This document shows positions 22,544 to 32,822 of a DNA stretch of 64,000 nt, in pieces (position 1 is the stretch's first letter; each line of letters opens with the position of its first letter). Below the pieces are notes generated by a model. That model worked only from the letters and a program-made list of their open reading frames with translations, was not told the origin of the DNA and searched no databases. This DNA is from Selaginella moellendorffii. Its lineage: Eukaryota > Streptophyta > Lycopodiopsida > Selaginellales > Selaginellaceae. The DNA is taken from positions 3,011,444 through 3,075,443 of the forward strand of contig NW_003314264.1 of assembly GCF_000143415.4 (NCBI RefSeq). Direction: 5' to 3'. The position numbers and the translations under genes were made by a program.

Positions 22544-24347
22544 TGTGAGACACAAAATCCCTAGGCCCCAAAGTGGAGCCGGAAGGGCGCCACATGGTAG
22601 TGGCCGAAGCGAGAGCCAAACGAGCGTATCACGTTTGGACCAAAAGCTCCGACTTGAAAAGTCAAGAGTGGGAGTGGAACTCCCAACGAAGTGCTCGAGG
22701 AACGAGCACGAAGCGAGCAAAAGGCGAGGCTCCAAAAAGGGACCCAAAAGGACCAACACATGACACGTGGGAGTGTCCGAGATGGACCCGAGTTGGAGTC
22801 CGAAGTGGAGTCCGAGATGGACCCGAGTTGGAGTCCGAAGTGGAGTCCGAGATGGACCCGAGATGGAGTCCGAGATGGAGTTTGAAGTGGAGTCCGAGAT
22901 GGACCCGAGATGGACCCGAGTTGGAGTCCGAAGTGGAGTCCGAGATGGACCCGAGATGGAGTCCGAGATGGAGTCCGAGATGGAGTCCGAAGTGGAGTCC
23001 GAGATGGACCCGAGATGGAGTCCGAGATGGAGTCCGAGATGGAGTCCGAGGTGGACCCGAGATGGACCCGAAATGGAGTCCGAGATGGAGTCCGAGATGA
23101 ACCCGAGATGGAGTCCGAGATGGAGTCCGAGATGGACCCGAGATGGACCCGAGATGGAGTCCGAGATGGAGTCCAAGATGGAGTCCGAGATGGAGTCCAA
23201 GATGGAGTCCGAGATGGAGTCCGAAGTCGAGACCGAGACCGAGACCGAGACCGAGATCGGGACCGAGACCGAGACCGAGGCCGAGGCCGAGACCGAGCCC
23301 GAGCCCGAGTCCGAGTCCGAATCCGAGTCCGAGTCTGAGTCCGGAGCCTGAGAGGGTGAAAGCCCAAAGCGTTCGTCTCCCAGACCCTGGGGGGTTTGGT
23401 GAGCTCCAAAAGTATAGTAGGGGGAGGACTGCAGTGGAGCCAGTTTGGCCAGGAAAGGCCAGTTTGGCCTAGGAAGGCCGGACCCAGTGTTGGGTGATGA
23501 GCTGCCCACTAGGAAGTCCAAGACTAGAGTGAACACGGACCGACAAGTGGGGTAGCTTGGTGAAGTGTTCAAGAGCCGGCTCTAGTTCCCCCGGGAGATC
23601 GATTGGCCGATGCTCCCAGTCCAAGTGTGGGTGGCACTACCTACTTGGATACCTGGTGTGGCTCAACAGAACCTCGCTCTAAGCCCATGGCTAGAGCACC
23701 TAAAGACGAAAGGCGGGGAGAGTACCCATGAGGCTTGCGTAAGGCCACGGTGTTCCGAAATGGTGTCCCAAAGTCCCAGACTGTGGAAAGGAAGAAGGGT
23801 AGCCCTCCGGTGTGGTGACCAAGGACACAGTCACACAGTGAGGAAGTCCTAAAGGATGGTGGGACTTAGTGGTCGGGCCGGTGGGCCTTGATCTAGTGGT
23901 AGTGTTGGCGAACACAGCCAAGGACAGAAAGGGACCTGGTGGGGACCGGAACGGAGATATTGGGGAAGGCTATTCCCCGTGTCTGTAGGCATCCTAAGGA
24001 TGTTAAGGAGTGGATCTGGGATGACCACTCATGGATGGATGACCCAGTCTTTGAGAGACGGGATTGGAATGTAGGTGGTGTTGGACCACCAGTGTGACCA
24101 AGGTAAATGGGCATGGCCTTAGCGTAACGGGCCGATATGTCGGTGGTACCTTGGGGTGTCGATCATGGGACCGGACACATGGAGCACTTGGACCAAGTGC
24201 TAAGGTTGAGTGGCATGGATGCCATTCTCGGGGCTAGCAAGCCCCAAGTCCTGAGTTGGGCTTATGGAGGTTGTGAATGAGACTCCTCCAAGTGGTCGGA
24301 GGTGTGGTTAAGTGACTAAAGTAGAATGGAAAAATTAGTCGCTTACA
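22544..24347 (+). repeat. 5' LTR of 7.7-kb element
   Basis: 1,804 bp. It contains the GAGATGGAGTCC-type minisatellite at 22779-23341. Long open frames on both strands here come from the stop-free repeat and are not taken as genes. Confidence 0.92.
22779..23341. repeat. GAGTCC/GACCC minisatellite in LTR
   Basis: An array of 12-bp (GAGATGGAGTCC) and 11-bp (GAGATGGACCC) units that ends in hexamers (GAGACC, GAGTCC). The same array, at other lengths, lies in the 3' LTR (28677-29264) and in the solo LTR (35381-35895). Unit order differs between copies. Confidence 0.9.
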
Positions 24348-24350
24348 ATT

Positions 24351-24362
24351 TGGTATCGGAGC
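24351..24362 (+). promoter_or_regulatory. Primer-binding site for initiator tRNA-Met
   Basis: TGGTATCGGAGC, 3 nt after the left LTR. It differs by one base from the usual plant TGGTATCAGAGC and pairs with the 3' end expected of the tRNA at 53940. Confidence 0.85.
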
Positions 24363-27300
24363 TGTTCCTTAGTCCGACTTTTATTGGTGCTCAAGTATAT
24401 CACCACTAGGGTTGGCATCGGAAGGTCCGAGGAGTGGGCCTATCCTTGAGGAGTAGCAAGTCAGGAAGACATGGCTCTCCATTACAGTTCATGTGTGAAC
24501 TTGTAGACGAGGTGGTGGATAGAAAAGGGCCAATAATGGAACGACTTTGGGATCTTGGGAACAGTGCAAGGTTTTCCTCATTGAGTTGAGGATGTGATCC
24601 GGATGAGCATTTGTCTCAGCAAATTGGCTAAAGTTGTTGTGGTAAACAACTAAATTTGGGATCACGGGAAAGATAGAGACTCCAAAACAATAAAGGAGTC
24701 ACAAGATTATCCTCATATAGTTGAGGTTGGTGCTCATGAATGTGAGACCAGAGGTAATGACCGTGGGAGGTCAAATACGGAAGAGGACTCAAGTCCTTGA
24801 AATGGTAGCCGAGGCTACCTTTAATAAATGCTGGAACAACCCAAGGAGTTGGGGGTTGTACTTAGAGATGAGTGGTATTCTCATCGCATGGACAAGTAGT
24901 CCTAAGGGGCAAAAGTTGCCCCCAGAGAACAAAATCAAGTGTCGGAGTAACACTTGTGAAAATAGTCCTTTTGAGTAGGAAAGGAATGCAAGAAGTGTAT
25001 TCTAGTGAGCTAGTGCCTCACAAGTAGAACCTTACGGGTCTGTGGATTAACCAAGTCCAAAACTGCTGGATGACTCAAGTAGAGTCAACGGATGGTCCTA
25101 AAAGGACTGATGGAAGCATTTGGACTGAGGTGTGTTGTACCCCACAAAGGATGGGGGGGGATCATAGGATCCAAGGATGAGAACAGAGGGTATCTCATCG
25201 AGGGCAAAATGTGCCATGCTAAAGTTATGGGAAAGGTGTTCCCAGAAGAAAACAACTTCGACATAAAGTTGTGTGTGACCTCTATGGTGCAGTGCTAACG
25301 GATGGTTGGCATGAGAAAGAGCGGTGTTGGTCTTGGCAAAGACTTAGACACGAAGGGGAAGTGTCATAGAGGTAGGCTCGTGGAGCCGATGGTGTGGAGA
25401 CACCAAATGTGCCAAGGTGTGATACCTTGAGGCTATGTTGGTGGGTTCATGAGAACCCCTTGCCAAAGGAATCCCAATGGAAATGGGAATAGCATAGCCT
25501 AAGCTGCAGAGCATGCAGTTGGAGTGTGGTGACCCAGATAATGATGGAGGTGTGAAAGCACCAAGCAATGAGTTGTAGGACTTGACAACTATGAGGCAAC
25601 TAAGCAAGAGGTGCAAAATAACTGGTTAAACGGGTAGAAGGTATCTACCCAAGACTTCTTAATAGCATAGGGAAGTTGGATATACCCTTACGGGGGATAA
25701 GTTGCTTATGTTGCGATATAGTAAGTCAATGTCATAAAAGGAAATACTCATTGTCAAGAAAGCCATCATTAGGACACCCGAACACTCTAGAACACCAGAA
25801 GGTGGTGTTTGATGTCGCGAGGGCAATGGATAAAGCCCAAGGGACTAAGTCCCTAGCGAATGATGGATAGAAGGTGCTATCCAAATGTCCAAGGTTGCGG
25901 AGACAGGAGAGAACTGTTTACCCGAGTTGGACAAAGCCAAAAATGGAATTTTGGCAAGGATAGTGATGGGCATGTAAAGGCCCATAAACAACAATGTAAT
26001 CCCAGTGTGTGGGATTATAAGGTGAGCATACCCGGATTGAGGAACCACTCCCTAGGCTATTGGGTAGGTTCATCCCTAAGAATACTTGCTAAAGCATGAT
26101 AGAAAGTGCAAAGCTATCCTCCTGGTCTGGAGGAGAATGACCAAAGGAAAGGTGTGAAGCCAAAAAGCAAGAAGTAAGGGGATAGAACTGAACCATAGAA
26201 ATCGAAGGGCATAACCAAGGTTAGTTATGCCAGCTGGGAGTGGAGAATCAAGTGGGGGCTCGAGGGTGTTGCCGCTAGCAACCGTGATGCCATGGAGAGT
26301 CTAAAATATGGAATTGTCCATGTTAGACTATGTGGCAATTGGAAAGCTTGCAAAAAGGGAGGCCTTAGCAAGCTAAGGGATAGAGTTCCTTCAAGGTTCC
26401 CAAAGACGATTCTAGGTAGCTTAGTACTTAGAAAGGCCAAGTGTAAATGGTTCATAGAACGCGCGAAATCAGAGTGGCGCAGCAGAAGCGTGGTCTTGAA
26501 GCTTGCCATGAGGCAAGGCTGTCAAGGTTAGGGAAGTAGTTCCTGAGTGTTCAAAGAGAGGGCTTTGAACGAAAGTTGATGGTTAAGGACTTCCACGATT
26601 ATGCATGAACCATGTTACGGTGGCCGGATGACTTGCTAAGTGAGATTGGCAAGTTGGGGGGAACAAATACCCTAGTTGAAGGTGCTAACTTCAAAAAAGG
26701 TGGCCCATGGGGCCAAGCATGGAGGAGCCCATGCATAATCACAGATATGTCAAGTGAGAGGACTTGGCAGTGTGGGGGAACTAGGTTCCTAAGCTGTGAT
26801 CTGTAGCGCACTTTAAAAATAAGTTGGTGCACCAGCGTAGGGAGTCACGCCAGGCATCTTGTGTGATGCCGTCCGTAGATGCATATACGAAGGTTGGGTT
26901 CGAGTCCCGACCCTCTAGTGCTTGGGTTTGAGTCCCAAATCACTAGGGCGTGGTGATGGTTTGGAATATGAGGACACTCATATTTCGGTGGTCATGGACT
27001 CTCAATGGGGAGACTGGTTTGGGCACACCGCCAAGCGAGGGATGCCTCGGAGTCGTGATGCACGGTTAGATTGCTTAGTGTGAAAGCTCAGCATATCTAA
27101 CTTGAACGCTTTGGTGCAAGTGGCACCAAGGTCGTGGTGAGTGAGATGGGGACACCTAATCTCAGTTGCTATGAACCCTTGGCCGTAAGGGCTGGCTTGG
27201 GTGCACCACCAAGTGTGGGGGATGCCCCCGGGGTTATAGTCAACAACTTGGAGGTCTAGAAGACCAAGTACCTCTTGGCAACTCTGTTAAGGTGCCAAGG

Positions 27301-28447
27301 TGAGATCACTAGGTGATCTTATGGCCAGATAAAGACAAGATCCTTGGTTGGCTAAGGAATGAAGTTCCTGGTTCAAAATGTTGAAATTGAACTGTTTAAG
27401 GTGGTGTGGCTTGGTCGTGATGACCAAGTGGGAAGAGCACCTAAGGGAAATAAACTATGTCCGTGCGATGGCATAGTGAGTCCGAGGAAAGTAGTCTCTA
27501 TAAAAGACCTATGGGAGGGTCACGAAGTTGGGCCGTGGATAGAGCCCATAGCAGAAGATGCTAAAGAGACGTACTAGGGGTGAACATCCTCCGGACTTGG
27601 CAAAGAAGAATCTTTGCTATGGAACCGAAACAATACCTCAAGGAGGGAGGTAGAGATTTGATGTTGCTTGGTGCAACAATCAACGGATAGGAGCAAAAGA
27701 TGAGTGGCCAAGATAGGGCCGTGGAATCCCTTGGAAGGAATCCAAGTGACAAATTTAGGCGAGGAACACTAATGTGTTGGACGCTAACAAGTTGCGGGAA
27801 AGGAAGTGTGTTTCCAAGGAGGGATTCCGAAATGCTCCGATTTAGCGAAAGTGGAAGCTCCAAGGGAGGGAGCGGTAAGGTAGCCAAATGATAGGGCCAT
27901 GAACAGCCCTAGCACAAAGTATGATAACTGGAACTTTGGCACGAAATAGAAGAAAGGATGATGGTGCCCTCGAGTAGAGAACTTCCTAGGATGGGAAGTG
28001 GAGTTGCACAAAAGGTGCAAGGCAAGGTGTCGAAGACACCTAGGAAATTGACTCCAAGAAGTCAAAATTCAAAGTTCCAAAGTGCAAAGGTTATATCGAT
28101 GGAAATTGAGACTACTCGAGAAGGAGTAGTGGGATTAACTTAGAGAAGGGTCTCTAAGAGGTTTAGCGAGAACTAAACCAATAAAAGGAGAGAACCACTA
28201 TATGTGGTCCAATCAGTCTCTAAGTTGGAGAGACTACCCTCCTTAGAGGATATGCAAAAGGCATGGTGAGCCTTCAATGTCCAACCATTGACGAATATGG
28301 AGAAGGCATGGTGAGCCTTCAATGTCACACCATTGACAAATATTGGCTACGCGCCAAGGATGGAAATGGTAACACATGCGGGTGTTACTTTATAAAATGG
28401 TTCACCGTTCAATGAGGACATCGAACTTCGTCTATGGGTGGTGGAGT
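24363..28447 (+). other. Interior of non-autonomous LTR element
   Basis: About 4.1 kb without a retroelement protein domain in any frame. Visible structure: a 27-bp match to the 5' end of tRNA-iMet at 26468-26494, T-arm-like hairpins near 26892-26940, a diverged duplication at about 26940-27060 and 27140-27235, and a 45-bp tandem pair at 28260-28345. Short frames such as 25092-25298 or 26292-26531 have no recognised motif. Confidence 0.7.
26468..26494 (+). repeat. tRNA-iMet 5' fragment inside LTR element
   Basis: 27 bases that match positions 1-27 of the tRNA-iMet gene at 53940 with one mismatch. They include the acceptor strand, the D-arm and most of the A box. The rest of the tRNA is absent. 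Confidence 0.8.
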
Positions 28448-30263
28448 TGTGAGACACAAAATCCCTAGGCCCCAAAGTGGAGCCGGAAGGGCGCCACATG
28501 GTAGTGGCCAAAGCGAGAGCCAAACGAGCGTATCACATTTGGACCAAAAGCTCCGACTTGAAAAGTCAAGAGCGGGAGTGGAACTCCCAACGAAGTGCTC
28601 GAGGAACGAGCACGAAGCGAGCAAAAGGCGAGGCTCCAAAAAGGGACCCAAAAGGACTAACACATGACACGTGGGAGTGTCCGAGATGGACCCGAGTTGG
28701 AGTCCGAAGTGGAGTCCGAGATGGACCTGAGTTAGAGTCCGAAATGGAGTCCGAGATGGACCCGAGATGGAGTCCGAGATGGAGTCCGAAGTGGAGTCCG
28801 AGATGGACCCGAGATGGACCCGAGTTGGAGTCCGAAGTGGAGTCCGAGATGGACCCGAGATGGAGTCCGAGATGGAGTCCGAGATGGAGTCCGAAGTGGA
28901 GTCTGAGATGGACCCGAGATGGAGTCCGAGATGGAGTCCGAGATGGAGTCCGAGGTGGACCCGAGATGGACCCGAAATGGAGTCCGAGATGGAGTCCGAG
29001 ATGGACCCGAGATGGAGTCCGAGATGGAGTCCGAGATGGACCCGAGATGGACCCGAGATGGAGTCCGAGATGGAGTTCGAGATGGAGTCCAAGATGGAGT
29101 CCGAGATGGAGTCCGAAGTCGAGACCGAGACCGGGACCGAGACCGAGACCGAGACCAAGACCGAGATCGGGACCGAGACCGAGACCGAGTCCGAGGCCGA
29201 GACCGAGGCCGAGGCCGAGACCGAGGCCGAGCCCGAGTCCGAGTCCGAATCCGAGTCCGGAGCCTAAGAGGGTGAAAGCCCAAAGCGTTCGTCTCCCAGA
29301 CCCTGGGGGGTTTGGTGAGCTCCAAAAGTATAGTAGGGGGAGGACTGCAGTGGAGCCAGTTTGGCCAGGAAAGGCCAGTTTGGCCCAGGAAGGCCGGACC
29401 CAGTGTTGGGTGATGAGCTGCCCATTGGGAAGTCCAAGACTAGAGTGAACACGGACCGACAAGCGGGGTAGCTTGGTGAAGTGTTCAAGAGCCGGCTCTA
29501 GTTCCCCCGGGAGATCGACTGGCCGATGCTCCCAGTCCAAGTGTGGGTGGCATTACCTACTTGGATACCTGGTGTGGCTCAACGGAACCTCGCTTTAAGC
29601 CCATGGCTAGAGCACCTAAAGACGAAAGGCGGGGAGAGTACCCATGAGGCTTGCGTAAGGCCACGGTGTTTCGAAATGGTGTCCCAAAGTCCCAGACTGT
29701 GGAAAGGAAGAAGGGTAGCCCTCCGGTGTGGTGACCAAGGACACAGTCACACAGTGAGGAAGTCCTAAAGGATGGTGGGACTTAGTGGTCGGGCCGGTGG
29801 GCCTCGATCCAGTGGCAGTGTTGGCGAATACAGCCAAGGACAAAAAGGGACCTGGTGGGGACCGGAACGGAGATATTGGGGAAGGCTATTCCCCGTGTCT
29901 GTAGGCATTCTAAGGATGTTAAGGAGTGGATCTGGGATGATCCCTCATGGACGAATGACCCAGTCTTTGAGAGACGGGATTGGAATGTAGGTGGTGTTGG
30001 ACCACCAGTGTGACCAAGGTAAATGGGCATGGCCTTAGCGTAACGGGCCGATATGTCGGTGGTACCTTGGGGTGTCGATCATGGGACTGGACATGTGGAG
30101 CACTTGGACCAAGTGCTAAGGTTGAGTGGCATGGATGCCATTCTTGGGGATAGCAAGCCCCAAGTCCTGAGTTGGGCTTATGGAGGTTGTGAATGAGACT
30201 CCTCCAAGTGGTCGGAGGTGTGGTTAAGTGACTAAAGTAGAATGGAAAAATTTGTCACTTACA
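28448..30263 (+). repeat. 3' LTR of 7.7-kb element
   Basis: 1,816 bp, the partner of 22544-24347. It is followed by the CCTAG target duplication, after which exon 8 of the host gene resumes in frame. Confidence 0.92.
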
Positions 30264-32798
30264 CCTAGGTCACGCACTAAAACAGGCTATGGATGTCTTG
30301 TATTTTGAGATGGAGACTCGGCCAGATGATTTTCCCAAGATGGTCCTGGAAGAACAAGCCATCCAGCCTGAGCAGCCTATGGAAGAAATGCAGGAGGGGG
30401 ATGAGGAGTCAGAGAAAGATAATGAGCAGGAAGAGCAGAAGGACGAAGAGGAGGACAAAGAAGAGGAGGACGAAGAAGAGGAGGATGAAGAGGACTTGGA
30501 TGGTCCTCACAATGGTGACGATCACAATAACGACGACGACGATGATGACGATGATGGCCAGCCTGAGGTGGCCAAAGAGCAGCGGAGGAAGGTCATACAA
30601 GACAAACCATCAGGTAAATAATAGTACATCCATTCCTAACCTTTTACCATTTCTAACATTGTCCATGTAGGTCGCAGAGCAAATGGTAAGTAGAGATTAT
30701 TCAGTTGAATTTACAAACTCTAGCCTTTAGTGTCGAGGAAGGATAGTGCCAAGCAAGGGTCGAAACGTATGTCCAATCCTTCAGAATCAGCAGTGCGCCC
30801 AAGTGATATCGGTCCTAGTTCCTCAATAGCAGTTGATGGTAAATACAGTATAGTCGATTCAATGTGCTAATGAGTTTGTTTTTAGTAGCACGGGAGAATA
30901 CCATCTCAATCGAAGGGAGATATTTGGACATGCATATGGATCCGCCAGTGGACTCTACTTGCCTGCAAGAGTCATCAGAGCTGGTGGAGGCTACTATCCA
31001 TATCAACGCCAAGCAAGCTGACCACGCTCCACTTGATGCTGCCCATACCACTGAGTCAATCTTGTCCACGTATCCAACTGACGGTGACCAGGCGCCATTG
31101 GACCCGCATGAGGCCGCCCCAGCTGCCAAGCCGGTCGTATCCTCATTTCCAACGGACTCAACGTGTGCCCAATCGTCTGACTACGCGCCGTTGGAACCTC
31201 CCTACACCGCCCCTGCTGCCTGTTCGGTCATGTCCACTTTGCCAACGGAGGCACCAGCTGAAATGGCGTGTGATCACATGCCATCGGAACCACCCCATGC
31301 CACTGTTGAGCCAGTTGTACCAGAGTCTACAGCTGAAATGGCATGTGCCCACACGCCATCGGATGCGATTGACCCCACATTGCAGAGGAGAGTATTTCCG
31401 CCCTTCACGTTTCCTCGACCAAAACCCTCTCAACGACCATCGGGAGCACCATTCGCTAATATTGTAGATGGTAAAATTGACTTGTACCATTTTTTATGCT
31501 GACGCATTTCATTTCAGAGTCACGGCGAAGGTACTGTATCGTTTTTGATCTGAACGGTGTCCTTTTCTCCCATGAGCGTGGCTCGTCCTCGAATGTCACT
31601 GCACCCTCCAAAGCCTGCGGTCGCAAGTTGGTTAAAAGAGACAGATTCACATTAATCACACGGGAGAAACTGCGGGATCTAATAATGACCATGCGACACT
31701 TAAAACAGAGGGCCGGGTTCAATTTGCAATTGGGAGTTTGGACATCCATGATGCGCCACAATGCATTAACGTTGCTACAGATGATGCACGATCAGACGCG
31801 AGTAATATTACCATTTGACTTTCTCCTAACGCAGAAGGATTGCTTGACTATGGTCCATGTGAGGGGTAGCAAGCCCATCTTCGTCAAGCCAAAGGCTGTA
31901 GTGATGAACCGGACTGCTAGGTCAAGTGAAATCCTTATCATCGATGACTCGCCGATTAAAACTGCAGCGAACACGCACACATATGCAGTGCACCCCATCT
32001 CTTGCAATATGGAAACTAGGGAGAAGAAACCGTATGTTTTGGGGGACCTTGCAAAACAGCTTGGAGCGATGGTGATAGAGAACCGGCCAGTCCAGGAGGT
32101 GGCTGCAGAAATCAACCAAATGGCAGATGGAACGGTATATCAGAAGCCATTTGATCGGACAGACACCAGTCATCATTTATGGCATGTATATTGTCTAGCC
32201 AAGCACTATCCGCATCTCCATAATCTGCTCAACCGGATGGGTTCTTCGACCACTGAACATGAGCGTAGACGTATTAAAGAAGAGATGGCATTACTATTGG
32301 GTTTAAATCCTGATAGTGTGGAGAGTGATGAAATTCCAAGATTATTGTATAGGCGTTGGAGGCAAAAAATAACAGTCTGAGATGGCATGTATTTATTTAA
32401 AAATGTAACTTATTATGCCATGGGGTTCCATGCCATTGTATTAATATTAAAAGACAATTCTTTGAGAGGATTTGCATTATACTAGAAGTGTTACAACATG
32501 TTATTGGAAGTCTACGAAGTTGTTTTATTAATAAGGGGAAAGTAAAAATTGAATGGGGACTTGGGCTCCACCTAGACTCGAAGCAACTGAGCTAATATTA
32601 AAAGGATGGAAAGAAATTGGACGACGATGACAAGGAGAAGAGAGAGGTGAAGCAGTGGCAGAGGGAGGAGAAGTGATTGAGTAGACATTTCCTTGTTTAA
32701 AATAAAATGGCATGTGCCTCAATGCAGTTGAATTTTGTTATATTTATATACTATATAAAGGTTTGGAAACCTTATTTTACAAGTGGGATAATGACAAT

Positions 32799-32822
32799 TC
32801 CCACTTTAACGAAATAGAGCTT
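32799..32822 (-). repeat. Right terminal inverted repeat of giant transposon
   Basis: Inverted partner of 11780-11803. Just inside it, GTGGGA and TCCCAC (32783-32804) form an extra short inverted repeat. Confidence 0.85.

Larger units (their letters stand above)
22544..30263 (+). mobile_element. Non-autonomous LTR retrotransposon with 1.8-kb LTRs
   Basis: LTRs at 22544-24347 and 28448-30263 begin TGTGAGACAC and end CTTACA. The 5-bp target duplication CCTAG flanks the element perfectly (22539-22543 and 30264-30268). A primer-binding site TGGTATCGGAGC, one mismatch from the plant initiator-Met version, follows the left LTR, and a purine-rich tract precedes the right LTR. The 4.1-kb interior has no gag, protease, reverse transcriptase or integrase, so the element must have moved with borrowed proteins, like a LARD. 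The two LTRs are nearly identical apart from scattered substitutions and array length, so the insertion is recent relative to its host. It lies in exon 8 of the giant-transposon gene. Confidence 0.92.
18601..32380 (+). pseudogene. 12-exon giant-transposon gene ending in FCP1/NLI-like HAD domain, split by LTR insertion
   Basis: Exons: 18601?-18935, 18996-19038, 19278-20456, 20511-21831, 21882-21968, 22007 or 22025-22096, 22146-22289, 22337-22543 continued at 30269-30613, 30671-30685, 30731-30838, 30889-31470, 31518-32380. Every join keeps frame, and all eight splice sites from exon 4 onward are phase 1. The start is uncertain because no in-frame ATG was found. Exon 3 has a basic linker, then a possible ParB/Srx-like fold (VYTIDVSRIDIQSKYNHR ... 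FYAVSGQHSSLAMQEI). Exon 8 encodes a long Glu/Asp run. Exon 12 is a HAD phosphatase: VFDLNGVL, LGVWTSMMRHNA and ILIIDDSPIK. TGA at 20451 and TAG at 21810 are each one C to T from Arg or Gln codons. The nested LTR element splits exon 8 exactly at its 5-bp duplication. The HAD call is strong, the ParB-like call weak, and the role in transposition unknown. Confidence 0.75.
12006..32728. repeat. Family of about 25 dispersed 22-bp palindromes
   Basis: The half-site ATGGCRTGNGG is followed by its own inverted copy, giving an imperfect to near-perfect 22-bp palindrome. Starts are 12006, 12321, 12410, 13010, 13170, 13316, 14658, 14715, 16561, 16631, 16667, 17344 (with a small insertion), 17419, 18269, 19064, 19141, 19201, 20478, 21974, 22115, 22306, 31263, 31338, 32414 (weak) and 32707 (partial). 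A weak match lies at 12821. None lies in the nested LTR element or outside the giant transposon. The N positions vary in a self-complementary way in several copies (GAGGCCTC, GGGGCCCC, GTGTGATCACA), so symmetry is kept while sequence changes. Possible roles are a transposase or ParB-like protein binding site, or a spreading intron-forming unit. These are inferences. Confidence 0.9.
11780..32822. mobile_element. Giant TIR DNA transposon (21 kb; about 13.3 kb without nested LTR element)
   Basis: The two ends carry 24-bp terminal inverted repeats that match at 23 positions. A CTTT (or CTTTA) target duplication flanks them at 11776-11779 and 32823-32826. The outer flanks join into one repeat unit when compared with the copies at 11060 and 11300, which act as empty sites. 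Inside are a minus-strand DUF7869-type gene, a 12-exon plus-strand gene and about 25 copies of a 22-bp palindrome confined to this interval. A 7.7-kb LTR retrotransposon is nested inside. Coding genes hold premature stops, so this copy is probably dead. The superfamily was not recognised: there is no CACTA end and no 8-bp or 9-bp duplication. Boundaries are read directly. That the DUF7869 gene drives movement is inferred. Confidence 0.85.

Noticed and set aside
22541-22545. TAGTG at the left edge of the LTR element read as a CACTA transposon end
   Set aside because: It is formed by the CCTAG target duplication plus the LTR start TGTG. No matching CACTA end is present.
22451-23572. Long open frames on both strands in the LTRs (up to 373 codons, Ser/Asp or Arg/Thr repeats)
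   Set aside because: They follow from a stop-free 11/12-bp minisatellite, occur in three frames at once, and shift between the three LTR copies. The same applies to frames in 28409-29540 and 35141-36099.
24721-28143. Possible genes in the interior of the 7.7-kb element
   Set aside because: Frames are short, on both strands, without retroelement or host domains, and coding-type composition is lacking.
32528-32722. 64-codon minus-strand ORF near the right end of the giant transposon
   Set aside because: Low-complexity, no motif, no start context. Treated as non-coding subterminal DNA.
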